Shown: positions 24,847 to 33,582, counted from the first letter of the stretch. The stretch: DNA of 39,563 bases from Candidatus Brocadia sp. (GCA_013360945.1 JABWAQ010000004.1:34891-74453), one strand, 5' to 3'. Numbers and translations are program-made. The notes: generated by a model not told the origin, from the sequence alone.

Positions 24847-25267
24847 AGGAACAAAAAGGAACCGTATTGGAATTTAATTGTAGGATTTTTTATAATAACA
24901 GTTTCCATTACATTACTTGGCTTCTGGGGTAAAAAAACTGGAATGTGACCGTTAGTTGCAGCGGGTATCTTGGTCTTAATTTTTGCGAATATTGACAAAA
25001 TTCAACGATTCAAGATAGCTGGAATTGAAGCAGAAATGAAAAAGGTTGTCCACGAAGCGAATGCTACTATTGAACAGTTAAGAAACGTTGCCACGACATC
25101 GGCAAGAGCAACGCTTGCGAGTCTTATGGCTGACAACTTTATTGATGGCATGACCATGAAGAACCGATTGGAACTCCACGATCAATATAATATCTAACCT
25201 TGAAAAGATCGGCGTATCAAAGCAACAAATTACGCCTGAGCAAGGTACTAGTGTTCGGATAAAATAA
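24847..25267 (+). pseudogene. Decayed membrane/coiled protein gene
   Basis: One frame reads RNKKEPYWNLIVGFFIITV, then SITLLGFWGKKTGM, a TGA (24946-24948), and continues in the same frame PLVAAGILVLIFANIDKI with a helical segment to LELHDQ. A frameshift near 25190 is needed to continue as SNLEKIGVSKQQITPEQ and reach the stop at 25265-25267. The intact ancestor had two hydrophobic segments and a helical cytoplasmic part. I do not recognise the family. Two separate lesions mark it as a pseudogene. Confidence 0.6.
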
Positions 25268-25347
25268 TGATGAAATACCGCTTTGAAATTATGTTAAAAA
25301 TGGCCATTGACAAAGTAGTTCGAATTACCCATTGTTTGAGGTGTTAT

Positions 25348-25530
25348 ATGACCAATATTACCTATGAATCACCATCGGTTCAGAGTTACTTAAATATCTT
25401 GCAATCCATTATTAGTCGCATGGCTGCAAATAGTTCAGGCTGTAAAACATGGTGTATAACCTTAGTTTCGGCAATAATACCCATAATTGCTGACAAAGGT
25501 AAACCAGCCTATTTAAAAATAAAAGAATAA
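25348..25530 (+). CDS. Short hypothetical protein, probably truncated
   Basis: 60 residues ([20 protein letters not shown], then [10 protein letters not shown] and [20 protein letters not shown]). GAGGTG precedes the ATG at good spacing, which decides it over an upstream ATG at 25267. From memory the sequence resembles the N-terminal half of small two-membrane-segment hypothetical proteins that continue with a second hydrophobic helix. Here it ends with a lysine-rich tail after one hydrophobic segment, so it is probably 3'-truncated. Function unknown. Confidence 0.45.
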   Translation: MTNITYESPSVQSYLNILQSIISRMAANSSGCKTWCITLVSAIIPIIADKGKPAYLKIKE

Positions 25531-25549
25531 TTTAAAGGATGGATTCAAC

Positions 25550-26485
25550 ATGGCTAGAAAAAAGATAACGGTTATCGGCGCGGGAAATGTGGGGGCCACT
25601 ACGGCGCAACGTTTGGTTGAAAAAGAAATAGGTGATGTGGTGTTAATGGATATTATCCAGGACATGCCACAGGGGAAGTCATTGGATATCTTAGAGTCCG
25701 GACCTGTCTGTGGCAATGATTCAAAAATCACCGGTACTAACGGATATGAAGATACAAAGAATTCTGATGTTGTAGTTATTACCTCTGGTGTGGCAAGAAA
25801 GCCCGGTATGAGCCGGGATGACCTGCTTAAGATCAATGCCGGGATTGTAAAAGGGGTAGTAGAAAATGTTGTTAAAACCTCTCCTCATGCCATCCTGATT
25901 ATTGTATCCAATCCGCTGGATGCCATGACGTACATAGCTCATAAAGTAAGCCGGTTTCCTAAGCAACGTATTATGGGTATGGCAGGCGTATTGGATGCCG
26001 CCCGTTTTAGCGCCTTTATTGCGACGGAACTTAACGTGTCTGTGGAAAACATCCATGCCTTTGTTTTGGGCGGACACGGTGACACGATGGTTCCTTCCAC
26101 ACGATATACGACCGTTGCGGGTGTTTCCGTAGAGGAATTAATTCCCAAGGCGAGACTTGAAGCCATGGTAAAACGCACGAGAGATGGCGGTGCTGAGATT
26201 GTCAACCTGCTCAAGACGGGTAGCGCCTTTTATGCCCCATCAGCGGCTGTGGTTGAGATGGTTGGGGCTATCTTAAAGGACAAAAAGAAGATACTGCCCT
26301 GCGCAGCTTTGTGCGAAGGGGAATACGGCATTGGTGGCCTCTTTGTGGGTGTTCCGGTGAAGCTTGGTGAAAAGGGTATCGAACAGATCTTTGAAATCAA
26401 GCTGAACGCAGAAGAATCGGCTGCATTAAAACGCTCTGCAGAGGCTGTAAAAACCCTGTGTGAACAGGTGGATAAATTATTATAG
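25550..26485 (+). CDS. mdh: Malate dehydrogenase (LDH-like)
   Basis: NAD-dependent interconversion of malate and oxaloacetate. 311 residues, the usual size of the LDH-like bacterial class. Motifs: the N-terminal nucleotide-binding glycine loop [14 protein letters not shown], the Asp of VVLMDII, the active-site loop [25 protein letters not shown], and catalytic His in [20 protein letters not shown] lies before the ATG. Confidence 0.96.
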   Translation: MARKKITVIGAGNVGATTAQRLVEKEIGDVVLMDIIQDMPQGKSLDILESGPVCGNDSKITGTNGYEDTKNSDVVVITSGVARKPGMSRDDLLKINAGIVKGVVENVVKTSPHAILIIVSNPLDAMTYIAHKVSRFPKQRIMGMAGVLDAARFSAFIATELNVSVENIHAFVLGGHGDTMVPSTRYTTVAGVSVEELIPKARLEAMVKRTRDGGAEIVNLLKTGSAFYAPSAAVVEMVGAILKDKKKILPCAALCEGEYGIGGLFVGVPVKLGEKGIEQIFEIKLNAEESAALKRSAEAVKTLCEQVDKLL

Positions 26486-26491
26486 GAGATT

Positions 26492-26518
26492 GTAAGGGCG
26501 AGGTTGCCTTGCCCCTAC
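26492..26518. repeat. Palindrome between ribosome site and pyrE start
   Basis: GTAAGGGCGAGG / CCTTGCCCCTAC inverted arms around TTG, with two mismatches that are G-U pairs in RNA. It lies between an AGGAGA (26483-26488) and the pyrE ATG at 26525, inside the mdh-pyrE spacer. Confidence 0.65.
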
Positions 26519-26524
26519 CACTTT

Positions 26525-27097
26525 ATGAATCTGATTAAGGCACAAAAACGACTGCTCGAAATTCTTTTGCAAAAATCATTCAAATACAGCGAAGATCCCA
26601 TCTTTAAATTGGTATCGGGAAGGATGAGTAACTATTATGTAAACTGTAAGACGACAACGTTAGACCCTGAGGCCATGCTGTTGATTGGACATCTTTTTTA
26701 TCACAAGGTCAAATCGCTCCATATCAATGCCATTGGTGGTCTGACCCTTGGCGCCGACCCCATTGCCCTTGCCACGGCCATGGTCAGTGGCATGCAGGAC
26801 GATGCCATCAATGCCTTTGTGGTGCGAAAAAAGGCAAAAGAGCATGGATTGATGAAGTGGATTGAAGGCAACGTGCAGGAAGGAGACAAGGTTGTCATTG
26901 TAGACGATGTCATAACAACTGGTCAATCCACGATAGAAGCCATAAATCGTGCCAGAGAGTCCCATCTGAACACCATCAGGGCCATAGCCCTCGTGGATCG
27001 CCAGGAGGGTGGGCGCGAGAATATTGAGAGAGAAGGTATTCTCTTCGAGTCTATCTTTACCAGGGACGATTTAATGAACCTTTATAGAAAGGGATAA
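26525..27097 (+). CDS. pyrE: Orotate phosphoribosyltransferase
   Basis: Transfers phosphoribose from PRPP to orotate to form OMP in pyrimidine synthesis. 190 residues from the chosen ATG (a TTG at 26504 lies inside the palindrome and is unlikely). Features: FKLVSGRMSNYYVNCK at the N-terminus, GGLTLGADPIALA, the flexible-loop FVVRKKAKEHG and the PRPP motif VVIVDDVITTGQS. The good ribosome site is about 37 bases away, separated by the palindrome at 26492-26518. Confidence 0.94.
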   Translation: MNLIKAQKRLLEILLQKSFKYSEDPIFKLVSGRMSNYYVNCKTTTLDPEAMLLIGHLFYHKVKSLHINAIGGLTLGADPIALATAMVSGMQDDAINAFVVRKKAKEHGLMKWIEGNVQEGDKVVIVDDVITTGQSTIEAINRARESHLNTIRAIALVDRQEGGRENIEREGILFESIFTRDDLMNLYRKG

Positions 27098-27120
27098 TAA
27101 TTACTGCAAAGGGATAGAGT

Positions 27121-27166
27121 TACAACCCCCTTAGTCCCCTTAACAAAGGGGAATTTAGGGGGTTGT
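27121..27166. repeat. Long imperfect palindrome upstream of sdhC
   Basis: ACAACCCCCTTAGTCCCC pairs with GGGGAATTTAGGGGGTTGT around TTAACAAA. The stem is about 18 bases with one bulge or mismatch. It lies 33 bases before the sdhC ATG, between pyrE and sdhC. Confidence 0.7.
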
Positions 27167-27198
27167 TATGCAACATTAGCGTTTGCGGTGAAAAAATA

Positions 27199-27564
27199 AT
27201 GAACATGGAAAAACGTGGTTTTTGGTCGTGGTTCCTGCAAAGGATTACCGCCCTTTTACTGGTCATGGGCATGTCTGTCCATTTCTTTACCTTCCACTTT
27301 AGTCCCAGCCGGTATGCCTCCCGCTATTACGACGAAATTGTCAACCGGTTCTGCTCACCCGGATGGATTACCTTTCATATATGCCTCCTTGCCCTGGTTG
27401 TTTTTCATGGTCTGAATGGGTTCTGGGGCATATTTGTGGATTTTAATTTGAGCAAAACAACAAAGTACCTTCTTCAACAAACCCTCTGGATTACAGGGAT
27501 TATTCTCTTTGGTGTCGGGATTTATATTCTTATCCGGTTTGCAACATCTCCTGGCGGGTTTTAG
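27199..27564 (+). CDS. sdhC: Succinate dehydrogenase membrane anchor, cytochrome b-like (first)
   Basis: 121 residues from the ATG at 27199; a longer frame from 27163 would start inside the palindrome. Three hydrophobic segments (about 15-37, 60-82, 92-116). The pattern WFLQRITALLLV...MSVHFF and LVVFHGLNGFWGIFVDF matches Sdh C/D anchors, with candidate haem-ligating histidines in segments 1 and 2 and the HxxNG...D quinone-site signature. It anchors the SdhAB dimer to the membrane and passes electrons to quinone. sdhC and sdhD assignments between the two anchors are tentative. Confidence 0.82.
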   Translation: MNMEKRGFWSWFLQRITALLLVMGMSVHFFTFHFSPSRYASRYYDEIVNRFCSPGWITFHICLLALVVFHGLNGFWGIFVDFNLSKTTKYLLQQTLWITGIILFGVGIYILIRFATSPGGF

Positions 27565-27617
27565 TATCTTCCAAAAATAATTTTGACATTTTTGCAAAAT
27601 ATATGAATAAAACTAAC

Positions 27618-27644
27618 CCTGTCAGGGTTTAAAACCCTGACAGG
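27618..27644. repeat. Perfect palindrome between the two sdh anchors
   Basis: CCTGTCAGGGTTT, one central A, then AAACCCTGACAGG: a 13-base perfect inverted repeat in the spacer upstream of the second anchor gene. Confidence 0.75.
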
Positions 27645-27673
27645 ATTGACTTACAAATTTTGTGCTTCAAGCC

Positions 27674-28048
27674 ATGGACATACAAAGTTTAAAGGAAGGA
27701 TTTAAAGACCTGGTAAAAAACAGAAACCCTGGCATGATTGCCTTCTGGGTACACAGGATTACCGGTGTAGCGGTCACAATTTTTTTGTTTATGCATATCT
27801 GGACGCTGAGCACGGTTTTTCGTGGGAAAGAAGCCTATGATTATGCCATTAGCAAGCTGGATACACAGGCCGGCTATGTCTTTCAATACGTATTGCTTCT
27901 TGCAGTAGCCTTACACATGGTGAACGGAATACGAATTACGGTCGCTGATTTCTGTGGTCTTACCCGCAGTCAAAAGAAGTTGTTGTGGATATCATTTTTC
28001 GTCTTTGTTTTAATTGCAGCAGTCGGGGTTGCTACCGTGCTTTTGTAA
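27674..28048 (+). CDS. sdhD: Succinate dehydrogenase membrane anchor, cytochrome b-like (second)
   Basis: 124 residues from the ATG at 27674 (a GTG at 27662 is also possible; neither has a good ribosome site). Three hydrophobic segments (about 27-47, 66-86, 100-122). NPGMIAFWVHRITGVAV carries the SdhC-type HRITG motif, and LHMVNGIRITVADF carries the second haem/quinone signature. By motif this one resembles SdhC more closely than the first anchor; symbols are therefore provisional. It precedes sdhA by 23 bases. Confidence 0.82.
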   Translation: MDIQSLKEGFKDLVKNRNPGMIAFWVHRITGVAVTIFLFMHIWTLSTVFRGKEAYDYAISKLDTQAGYVFQYVLLLAVALHMVNGIRITVADFCGLTRSQKKLLWISFFVFVLIAAVGVATVLL

Positions 28049-28071
28049 TTGTTCATCATTAAGGAAATTTT

Positions 28072-29796
28072 ATGATTTACCATGAGGCTATTGTGGTGGG
28101 AGGGGGTCTGGCAGGTCTCAGGGCTGCCATTGAGCTGAATCGTCAGAATGTCAGGGTTGCTGTTATCTCAAAGGTACACCCCATCCGGTCGCATTCTGTT
28201 GCCGCACAGGGAGGGATTAACGCACCGCTGGGAAATCATCCCCGCGGTGTTTATGATACGTGGGAAAAACACGCCTTTGATACCGTAAAGGGGAGCGATT
28301 ACCTTGCAGATCAGGATGCCGTTATCCGTATGACGAAAGAGGCCGCAGAGCGGATCGTCGAGATGGAACACTGGGGTTGTCCATTCAGTCGCACTGCCGA
28401 AGGAAAGATTGCCCAAAGGCCTTTTGGAGGCGCAGGCTTTCCCCGCGCCTGCTATGCTGCGGACAAGACGGGCCATGCCCTTTTGCACACCCTGTACCAA
28501 CAAACCGTCAAATTTAAACAAGCCTCTGAGAGAAATGAGATGGCACTCTATACGGAATGGCTGGTGACAGACCTTGTGGTGGAAGATGGAGTCTGTGCCG
28601 GTGTGATAGCGTTAGATATTGCCAGTGGAAAGTTAGAAGCTTTCGAAGCTGGCGCTGTCGTATTTGCTACGGGAGGCGCCGGTCGCATTTACGGAAATAG
28701 CACGAATGCGCTGATCAATACGGGTATGGGCATGGCCGTGCCTTATTGGGCGGGCGTGCCACTCAAGGATATGGAATTCATTCAGTTTCATCCTACGACT
28801 CTTCTCGGTAAGAACATTTTGATTACAGAAGGGTGCCGTGGCGAAGGCGGTTTTTTGTTAAATAACAAAGGTGAACGCTTTTTGGCAAAATACAGTGATT
28901 CGATAAAGGCTATGGAAATAGCCCCCAGGGACATTATTTCAAGGAATATTATCCGGGAGATCACGGCAGGGAATGGGTTTGATAATAACTATGTGCATTT
29001 GGATTTAAGGCATCTGGGTGAAGAAAAGATCTTGCAAAGGCTGCCGGGTATAAGGGAGATTTGTATGGAATTTGCCGGCATAGACCCTGTTAGAGCGCCT
29101 ATTCCCATCCAGCCAGGTCAGCACTATGCCATGGGTGGGATAGATTGTAATACAGAATGTGAAACTGTTATAGAAGGATTTTATGCGGCAGGCGAGGCAG
29201 CCTGTGTGAGCGTGCACGGCGCCAATCGTTTGGGTGGAAATTCATTGCTGGATACGATCGTCTTTGGCGCCATTGCTGGGAGCAACGCTGCCGGGTATAT
29301 ACGGGACTTGAAAGGCCGGAAGTGTGAGACCATTCTCAAGAATACCTTAAAACTCACGGAACAGAGGATCGGTGCGTTATGTAAATCTGAGGGAGATGAG
29401 GTCCCTGTCGATATCAAAGTGACTCTCAACAAGGTTATGGACAATAAGGTAGGTATCTTCCGTGAAGCCTCCAGGCTAAAAGAAGCCCTCGACGAGATCA
29501 AGACCTTACAAGAGAGATATAAAAAAATCAAATTAAATTATACCGGTAAACGAGTGAATCTCAGCCTTATTTGGGCATTGGAGCTCAAAGGCAGCCTGGA
29601 CGTGGCCGAAGCTGTCGTAGCAGGCGCATTGGACCGGGAAGAGAGCCGCGGCTCCCATTTCAGGACCGATTTTCCGAAAAGAGATGACGCTGTGTGGCTA
29701 AAACACACATTGGCTTTTTTTACCGCTGAGGGTGCAAGATTAGACTATAAACCTGTAAATATCGGACCCTTTGAGCCGAAGGAAAGAAAGTATTAA
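28072..29796 (+). CDS. sdhA: Succinate dehydrogenase/fumarate reductase flavoprotein
   Basis: 574-residue FAD subunit that oxidises succinate to fumarate (or the reverse). Features: N-terminal FAD loop VVGGGLAGLRAA (8-19), the covalent-FAD histidine in SHSVAAQGGIN (His41), FATGGAGRIYG, the active-site FIQFHPTTLL, LHLRHLGEE-like YVHLDLRHLG, catalytic-Arg region APIPIQPGQHYAMGG and the C-terminal HGANRLGGNSLLDTIVFG. SdhB, the iron-sulfur subunit needed to connect it to the anchors, is not in the window. Confidence 0.94.
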   Translation: MIYHEAIVVGGGLAGLRAAIELNRQNVRVAVISKVHPIRSHSVAAQGGINAPLGNHPRGVYDTWEKHAFDTVKGSDYLADQDAVIRMTKEAAERIVEMEHWGCPFSRTAEGKIAQRPFGGAGFPRACYAADKTGHALLHTLYQQTVKFKQASERNEMALYTEWLVTDLVVEDGVCAGVIALDIASGKLEAFEAGAVVFATGGAGRIYGNSTNALINTGMGMAVPYWAGVPLKDMEFIQFHPTTLLGKNILITEGCRGEGGFLLNNKGERFLAKYSDSIKAMEIAPRDIISRNIIREITAGNGFDNNYVHLDLRHLGEEKILQRLPGIREICMEFAGIDPVRAPIPIQPGQHYAMGGIDCNTECETVIEGFYAAGEAACVSVHGANRLGGNSLLDTIVFGAIAGSNAAGYIRDLKGRKCETILKNTLKLTEQRIGALCKSEGDEVPVDIKVTLNKVMDNKVGIFREASRLKEALDEIKTLQERYKKIKLNYTGKRVNLSLIWALELKGSLDVAEAVVAGALDREESRGSHFRTDFPKRDDAVWLKHTLAFFTAEGARLDYKPVNIGPFEPKERKY

Positions 29797-29801
29797 ACAC
29801 T

Positions 29802-31658
29802 ATGGACACCAGCATATTATTGGCAACTGATTCTTTGGAAAAATACGGGGACATGGCAGGTTATTTAAGAAAAAATGGATTCCAAAACATATTTGTCGCA
29901 ACCAAAGGGGATGAGGCATTAAGGCGTCTTAATGAGCATGTCCCTGATTTCGCGATCCTGGATATAAATCTACCGGTATTGGATGGGTTACAGTTATGCA
30001 AAATAATGAAATCCGACGCATTCAAACAATGTGAGAATATCCCTGTCATTCTTTTAGCGGGAACTTATAAATCCCCTATGGCATCTCAATTGGCCAGGTC
30101 CGTGGGCGTTTATCGTATCCTCACTGCACCCTTTGCAATGGAGGATTTATTGCTCCTGATTTACAACAAGTTGTATCCGGAGATGATCGCCGGAGATAAA
30201 ATAAAGTCCTTACATTGCAAGGCAAAGGTGATGGTTGCACATAAAGACCCTGATATCGTAAAAAAGCTGGAGTATTACCTGAGTGGAGAAGGATATGCGG
30301 TTTTCGTTGCACAGGGAGCGGAGGAGGCTATTCGTATGTTAGATGCTGAAAAGCCTCATATTTTCTTTTTGGATTACGATATGGCAGAATCAGATGGAAT
30401 GGATGTACTTAAGTCGATAAAGAAAATCATACCAGAGGCAGTTATTATTGTAACAGTAGATCGTAGTTTGGAATTAAAGGCCATTGAATTCATGAAAGCA
30501 GGGGCAAATGACTACATTATACAACCCATCAACAAAAAAAATATTTCTGATATTTGTGAAGATGCCTTAAAAAGATATCATATGAACCTCATGATGAAAC
30601 ATCCGGATGAGGCAGAATTAAAATTACATTCCATAATTGAAGGAATCGTAGATGGTGTCATACTGTTGGATATGCATGGCAAGATAACATTGGCGAATAG
30701 AGCAGGGAAGGAGATACTCAAGTATCTGGATATACAGAGGACTGATGATGGTTCCCTGCTCAGTCTTCATCATGTCAGTATCAAAGAAATTTGTAACGAG
30801 CTCTTTCTTAAAAAACAACATTACGTTTCTTTTGAGATACATAGCAAGGGAGATAACGAGAAATACTTTCATGTCACTGCCTCGCCTTTACACGGAGTTG
30901 CAGGGGAAAAGGCGGGTGTTGTTATTGTATTACGGGATATTACACGAGGGCACCAATTACAATACCAGGTAATAAAATCAGAGAGACTTTATGCCGTGAG
31001 TAATTTGGTGGCAGGAGCTGCCCATGAATTAAACAACCCGTTGGCAGGCATTCAGCTTTGCACAGACCTTGTCTTAAATGAACCTTCTATCAGTGAGAAA
31101 GCAAAGAAGTATTTAAACAGGATCCAGAAAGAGGCAGAACAAATACAGAGTGTCGTAAAAAGTCTGCTGACCCTCACCGGGAATTATACCCTGTCCAAAG
31201 AACAGATTGACATTAACAAGATCATCGAAGAAATCATCGAACAGAAGGCCAATCAATTTACCTATGCAAAGATTACGGCCGTCAAACGCCTGGATGAAAA
31301 ATTACCGGCAGTTTTAGTAGATAAGCATCAAATGCGGCGAGTGTTCCTGGATATCATAGAAAATGCCTGTGCCTCTATGGGAGAAATGAATAATGAGAAG
31401 TGTTTAACCATCAAAACGGAAGGATACAAAGACATGGTAAAGATTATCATATCGGATACAGGACCAGGAATACCGAAAGAAAATCTCACAAAGATATTTG
31501 AACCTTTCTTTACTGCAAAAAATATCAAAAAAATAAAGGGAACCGGCCTGGGCTTGTCTATTGCCCATAGTATTGTTCACCAACATAACGGCAGGGTTTA
31601 CGCTGAAAGCGAGTTGGATGGAGGGGCAAAATTTGTGATAGAATTACCGGCAACATAA
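29802..31658 (+). CDS. REC-REC-PAS histidine kinase, soluble
   Basis: 618 residues with no membrane segment. Order: receiver 1 (about 4-120, Asp54), receiver 2 (142-258, Asp191), PAS (275-385, ending in VVIVLRDIT), HisKA with AGAAHELNNPLAG (His408), and HATPase with IIENACASM, SDTGPGIPKEN and GTGLGLSIAHS. Both receivers keep the phospho-Asp but lack the conserved Lys (ILTAPF and IIQPI, where KP is expected); receiver 1 also lacks the Thr/Ser. They may act as interaction domains more than switches. It starts 5 bases after sdhA and probably belongs to that transcript. Its 3' end overlaps the convergent folC by 15 bases. Confidence 0.9.
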   Translation: MDTSILLATDSLEKYGDMAGYLRKNGFQNIFVATKGDEALRRLNEHVPDFAILDINLPVLDGLQLCKIMKSDAFKQCENIPVILLAGTYKSPMASQLARSVGVYRILTAPFAMEDLLLLIYNKLYPEMIAGDKIKSLHCKAKVMVAHKDPDIVKKLEYYLSGEGYAVFVAQGAEEAIRMLDAEKPHIFFLDYDMAESDGMDVLKSIKKIIPEAVIIVTVDRSLELKAIEFMKAGANDYIIQPINKKNISDICEDALKRYHMNLMMKHPDEAELKLHSIIEGIVDGVILLDMHGKITLANRAGKEILKYLDIQRTDDGSLLSLHHVSIKEICNELFLKKQHYVSFEIHSKGDNEKYFHVTASPLHGVAGEKAGVVIVLRDITRGHQLQYQVIKSERLYAVSNLVAGAAHELNNPLAGIQLCTDLVLNEPSISEKAKKYLNRIQKEAEQIQSVVKSLLTLTGNYTLSKEQIDINKIIEEIIEQKANQFTYAKITAVKRLDEKLPAVLVDKHQMRRVFLDIIENACASMGEMNNEKCLTIKTEGYKDMVKIIISDTGPGIPKENLTKIFEPFFTAKNIKKIKGTGLGLSIAHSIVHQHNGRVYAESELDGGAKFVIELPAT

Positions 31659-33032
31659 CACTTGTCTGGCTTCACCGGCCAAATAGGCAGAACCTGTGAT
31701 ACAGATCAAATCCTCTCTTGAAGCCACCTGTCTTGCAGTAATGATTGCGCTTTGAATGGTATCCACTACTTTTGACTGTTTACCGCATAGTTTTTCTATC
31801 CTCTGGTGCAAATCCTCAGGTGGGGCAGCACGGGGATTTTTACTTCTGGTCACAACAATAAAATCCCCTTCCTCAATAATTTCCTTCAAAATATTGTTTA
31901 AATCTTTATCCTGTGAAAACCCCAAAATCAAGATTAACTTATTAAATTGAAAGTTTTCCAGTAATGTCTTTTTGAGAAATTGCATGGACTCCACCGTATG
32001 AGCAAAATCCAATATAATGAATGGATTTTTTGCCACAACTTCTATCCTTGCAGGGCAGTAGAGAGTAGCAAGTGCTTCCCGTATGGTGTCATCGTCGATG
32101 GAAACATACCCCCGATCTCTTAAGACTTCTAACGCACCCAGAGACAAGGCACAGTTTTTGGCCTGGTGAGTTCCAACAAGGGGTAGAAAGATATTACTGT
32201 AGGTATGTCGCCAGGTTTTTATTTTACACATCAACCCCCTTGTGTCATTTCCATTAACCGCTTGCACATCTTCAACCCATATATCCCTGTCTAAAAGATA
32301 CAATGGTGCGTCTTTCTCCTTGCAGGTTTTCACTACAACCGAAAGGGCGTCAGGGGCTTCTACTCCGGAAACGACAGGAATACGATGCTTAATAATACCG
32401 GCTTTTTCATACGCAATACTCGATAGGGTGTTACCCAGGATTGCCGTATGGTCGAGTCCTACATTAGTAATAACAGACACATGTGGTATTACTACATTCG
32501 TGGAGTCAAGCCGCCCGCCTAATCCTACTTCCAGAACTGCCATCTCAATCTGCTCCTTTTTAAAATAGAGCATACTTACTGCAGTAAGTATTTCAAAAAA
32601 TGTGGGTGATGCAGATGGTTCCGTTTCCCGCAAATGGTGAGTATAAGGTCGCAATTCATTTATAATCCGGGTAAACCCCTGCTCAGATATCTTCTGGTGA
32701 TTTATCTGAATGCGTTCTCTTAGATCAATCAGATGGGGGGAGGTAAAAAGTCCGGTATTGAGACCCGCGTGTTCCAGAATAGTGGATAACATAATGGCTG
32801 TAGAGCCCTTTCCTTTTGTGCCGGTTATGTGGATGCAAGGGAGGTCTTTGTGGGGGTTTCCTATATTGGCGAGTAGTTTTTCCATCCTGTCCAGACTGAA
32901 TGTCGATGCATTGTATTGATAATTGATCAGCTTTTCGTAATCGATGGCCTTATAAAGAAAAGACAGTGCCTCATCGTATGACTGGAATGCAGGCAGAAAG
33001 CCTGTAATTGCATCGGGTTCTTGGTTCATCAT
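31644..33032 (-). CDS. folC: Folylpolyglutamate synthase/dihydrofolate synthase
   Basis: Adds glutamate to dihydropteroate and/or folates with ATP; Mur-ligase-like fold. 462 residues. Motifs: AIDYEKLINYQ and FSLDRMEKLLANIGNP near the N-terminus, P-loop HITGTKGKGST, TGLFTSPHLIDLRERI, EVGLGGRLDSTNV, TNVGLDHTAILG and the C-terminal FILDFAHTVESM. GAGGA lies 6 bases before the chosen ATG; a second ATG follows directly. Confidence 0.94.
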   Translation of the reverse strand: MMNQEPDAITGFLPAFQSYDEALSFLYKAIDYEKLINYQYNASTFSLDRMEKLLANIGNPHKDLPCIHITGTKGKGSTAIMLSTILEHAGLNTGLFTSPHLIDLRERIQINHQKISEQGFTRIINELRPYTHHLRETEPSASPTFFEILTAVSMLYFKKEQIEMAVLEVGLGGRLDSTNVVIPHVSVITNVGLDHTAILGNTLSSIAYEKAGIIKHRIPVVSGVEAPDALSVVVKTCKEKDAPLYLLDRDIWVEDVQAVNGNDTRGLMCKIKTWRHTYSNIFLPLVGTHQAKNCALSLGALEVLRDRGYVSIDDDTIREALATLYCPARIEVVAKNPFIILDFAHTVESMQFLKKTLLENFQFNKLILILGFSQDKDLNNILKEIIEEGDFIVVTRSKNPRAAPPEDLHQRIEKLCGKQSKVVDTIQSAIITARQVASREDLICITGSAYLAGEARQVLCCR

Positions 33033-33330
33033 CGGTATTCCTCGTGGTTAATGTCTTTATATCACGGTTGAGAAAGAAGTTCATGGCGATGCGGATGGTG
33101 ACGATGGCTCCAAGCCTTTCAATCTCTTGCCAGGATGGACTTAAGATAGTTGTTACAACAATCCTTGCCAATAAATATTTCTGGCACAAAGCTCAGATAT
33201 TTGCCAGGCATCAACCGTATCTGGTCCAAAGACCTTGTGTGCTCATCTTGTTTTTTGTAAAGTTCCGTCCGGAAGAATTGATACAGGGATTTTATTATAC
33301 CTCAGCAGATAACTCTATATCCAGGCAGTC
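32971..33330 (-). pseudogene. DUF1622-like membrane protein relic
   Basis: One minus-strand frame encodes LLARIVVTTILSPSWQEIE then RLGAIVTIRIAMNFFLNRDI, which matches the C-terminal half of DUF1622 small membrane proteins. The matching upstream part (QFFRTELYKKQDEHTRSLDQ then IRLMPGKYLS) is in another frame, so a frameshift lies near 33180. The N-terminus is missing after a TGA near 33306. The 3' end runs into the folC start. Confidence 0.5.
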
Positions 33331-33496
33331 CGATACAAAAGGTAAGTTGTTCTGTTGTTATGTTTGTCATTTTGAAAGGTACACCTGTGTGGGAAAATCA
33401 AACGTATCAGGGAAGGAGAAGGGTGAAGATAAAAGAATTTTTCTTTCATCTTGCTTTGGCGGTTACCCATCATAAGGATAACCGTATCGTAATAAC
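33331..33496. other. Spacer between relic and tRNA
   Basis: No coding or RNA feature recognised. The plus-strand open frame here runs through the relic and tRNA complement and has no family resemblance. Confidence 0.5.
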
Positions 33497-33582
33497 TGCC
33501 AGAGAAGGGAGTCGAACCCTTACCCCCTGTGACGGGGACCAGATTTTGAGTCTGGCGTGTCTGCCAATTCCACCACTCTGGC
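33497..33582 (-). tRNA. tRNA-Leu (anticodon CAA)
   Basis: 86-base class II tRNA on the minus strand. Acceptor arms GCCAGAG / CTCTGGC with discriminator A. Anticodon stem CCAGA / TCTGG with loop CTCAAAA gives anticodon CAA, which reads UUG. The long variable arm CCCC / GGGG is typical of leucine. T arm AAGGG-TTCGACT-CCCTT. The 3' CCA is not encoded. It lies between floA and folC in the same orientation. Confidence 0.96.

Noticed and set aside
24943..24948. In-frame TGA in the 24847-25267 frame as a selenocysteine codon
   Set aside because: No selenoprotein-like context is visible, the residue would lie between two hydrophobic segments, and a separate frameshift further on shows the gene is decayed.
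26504..26524. TTG upstream start for pyrE adding seven residues
   Set aside because: It lies inside the palindrome and the added residues are not family-like; the ATG at 26525 fits better.
33008..33475. 155-codon open frame on the plus strand
   Set aside because: It lies antisense to the folC start and the DUF1622-like relic, has no recognisable family pattern and no ribosome site.
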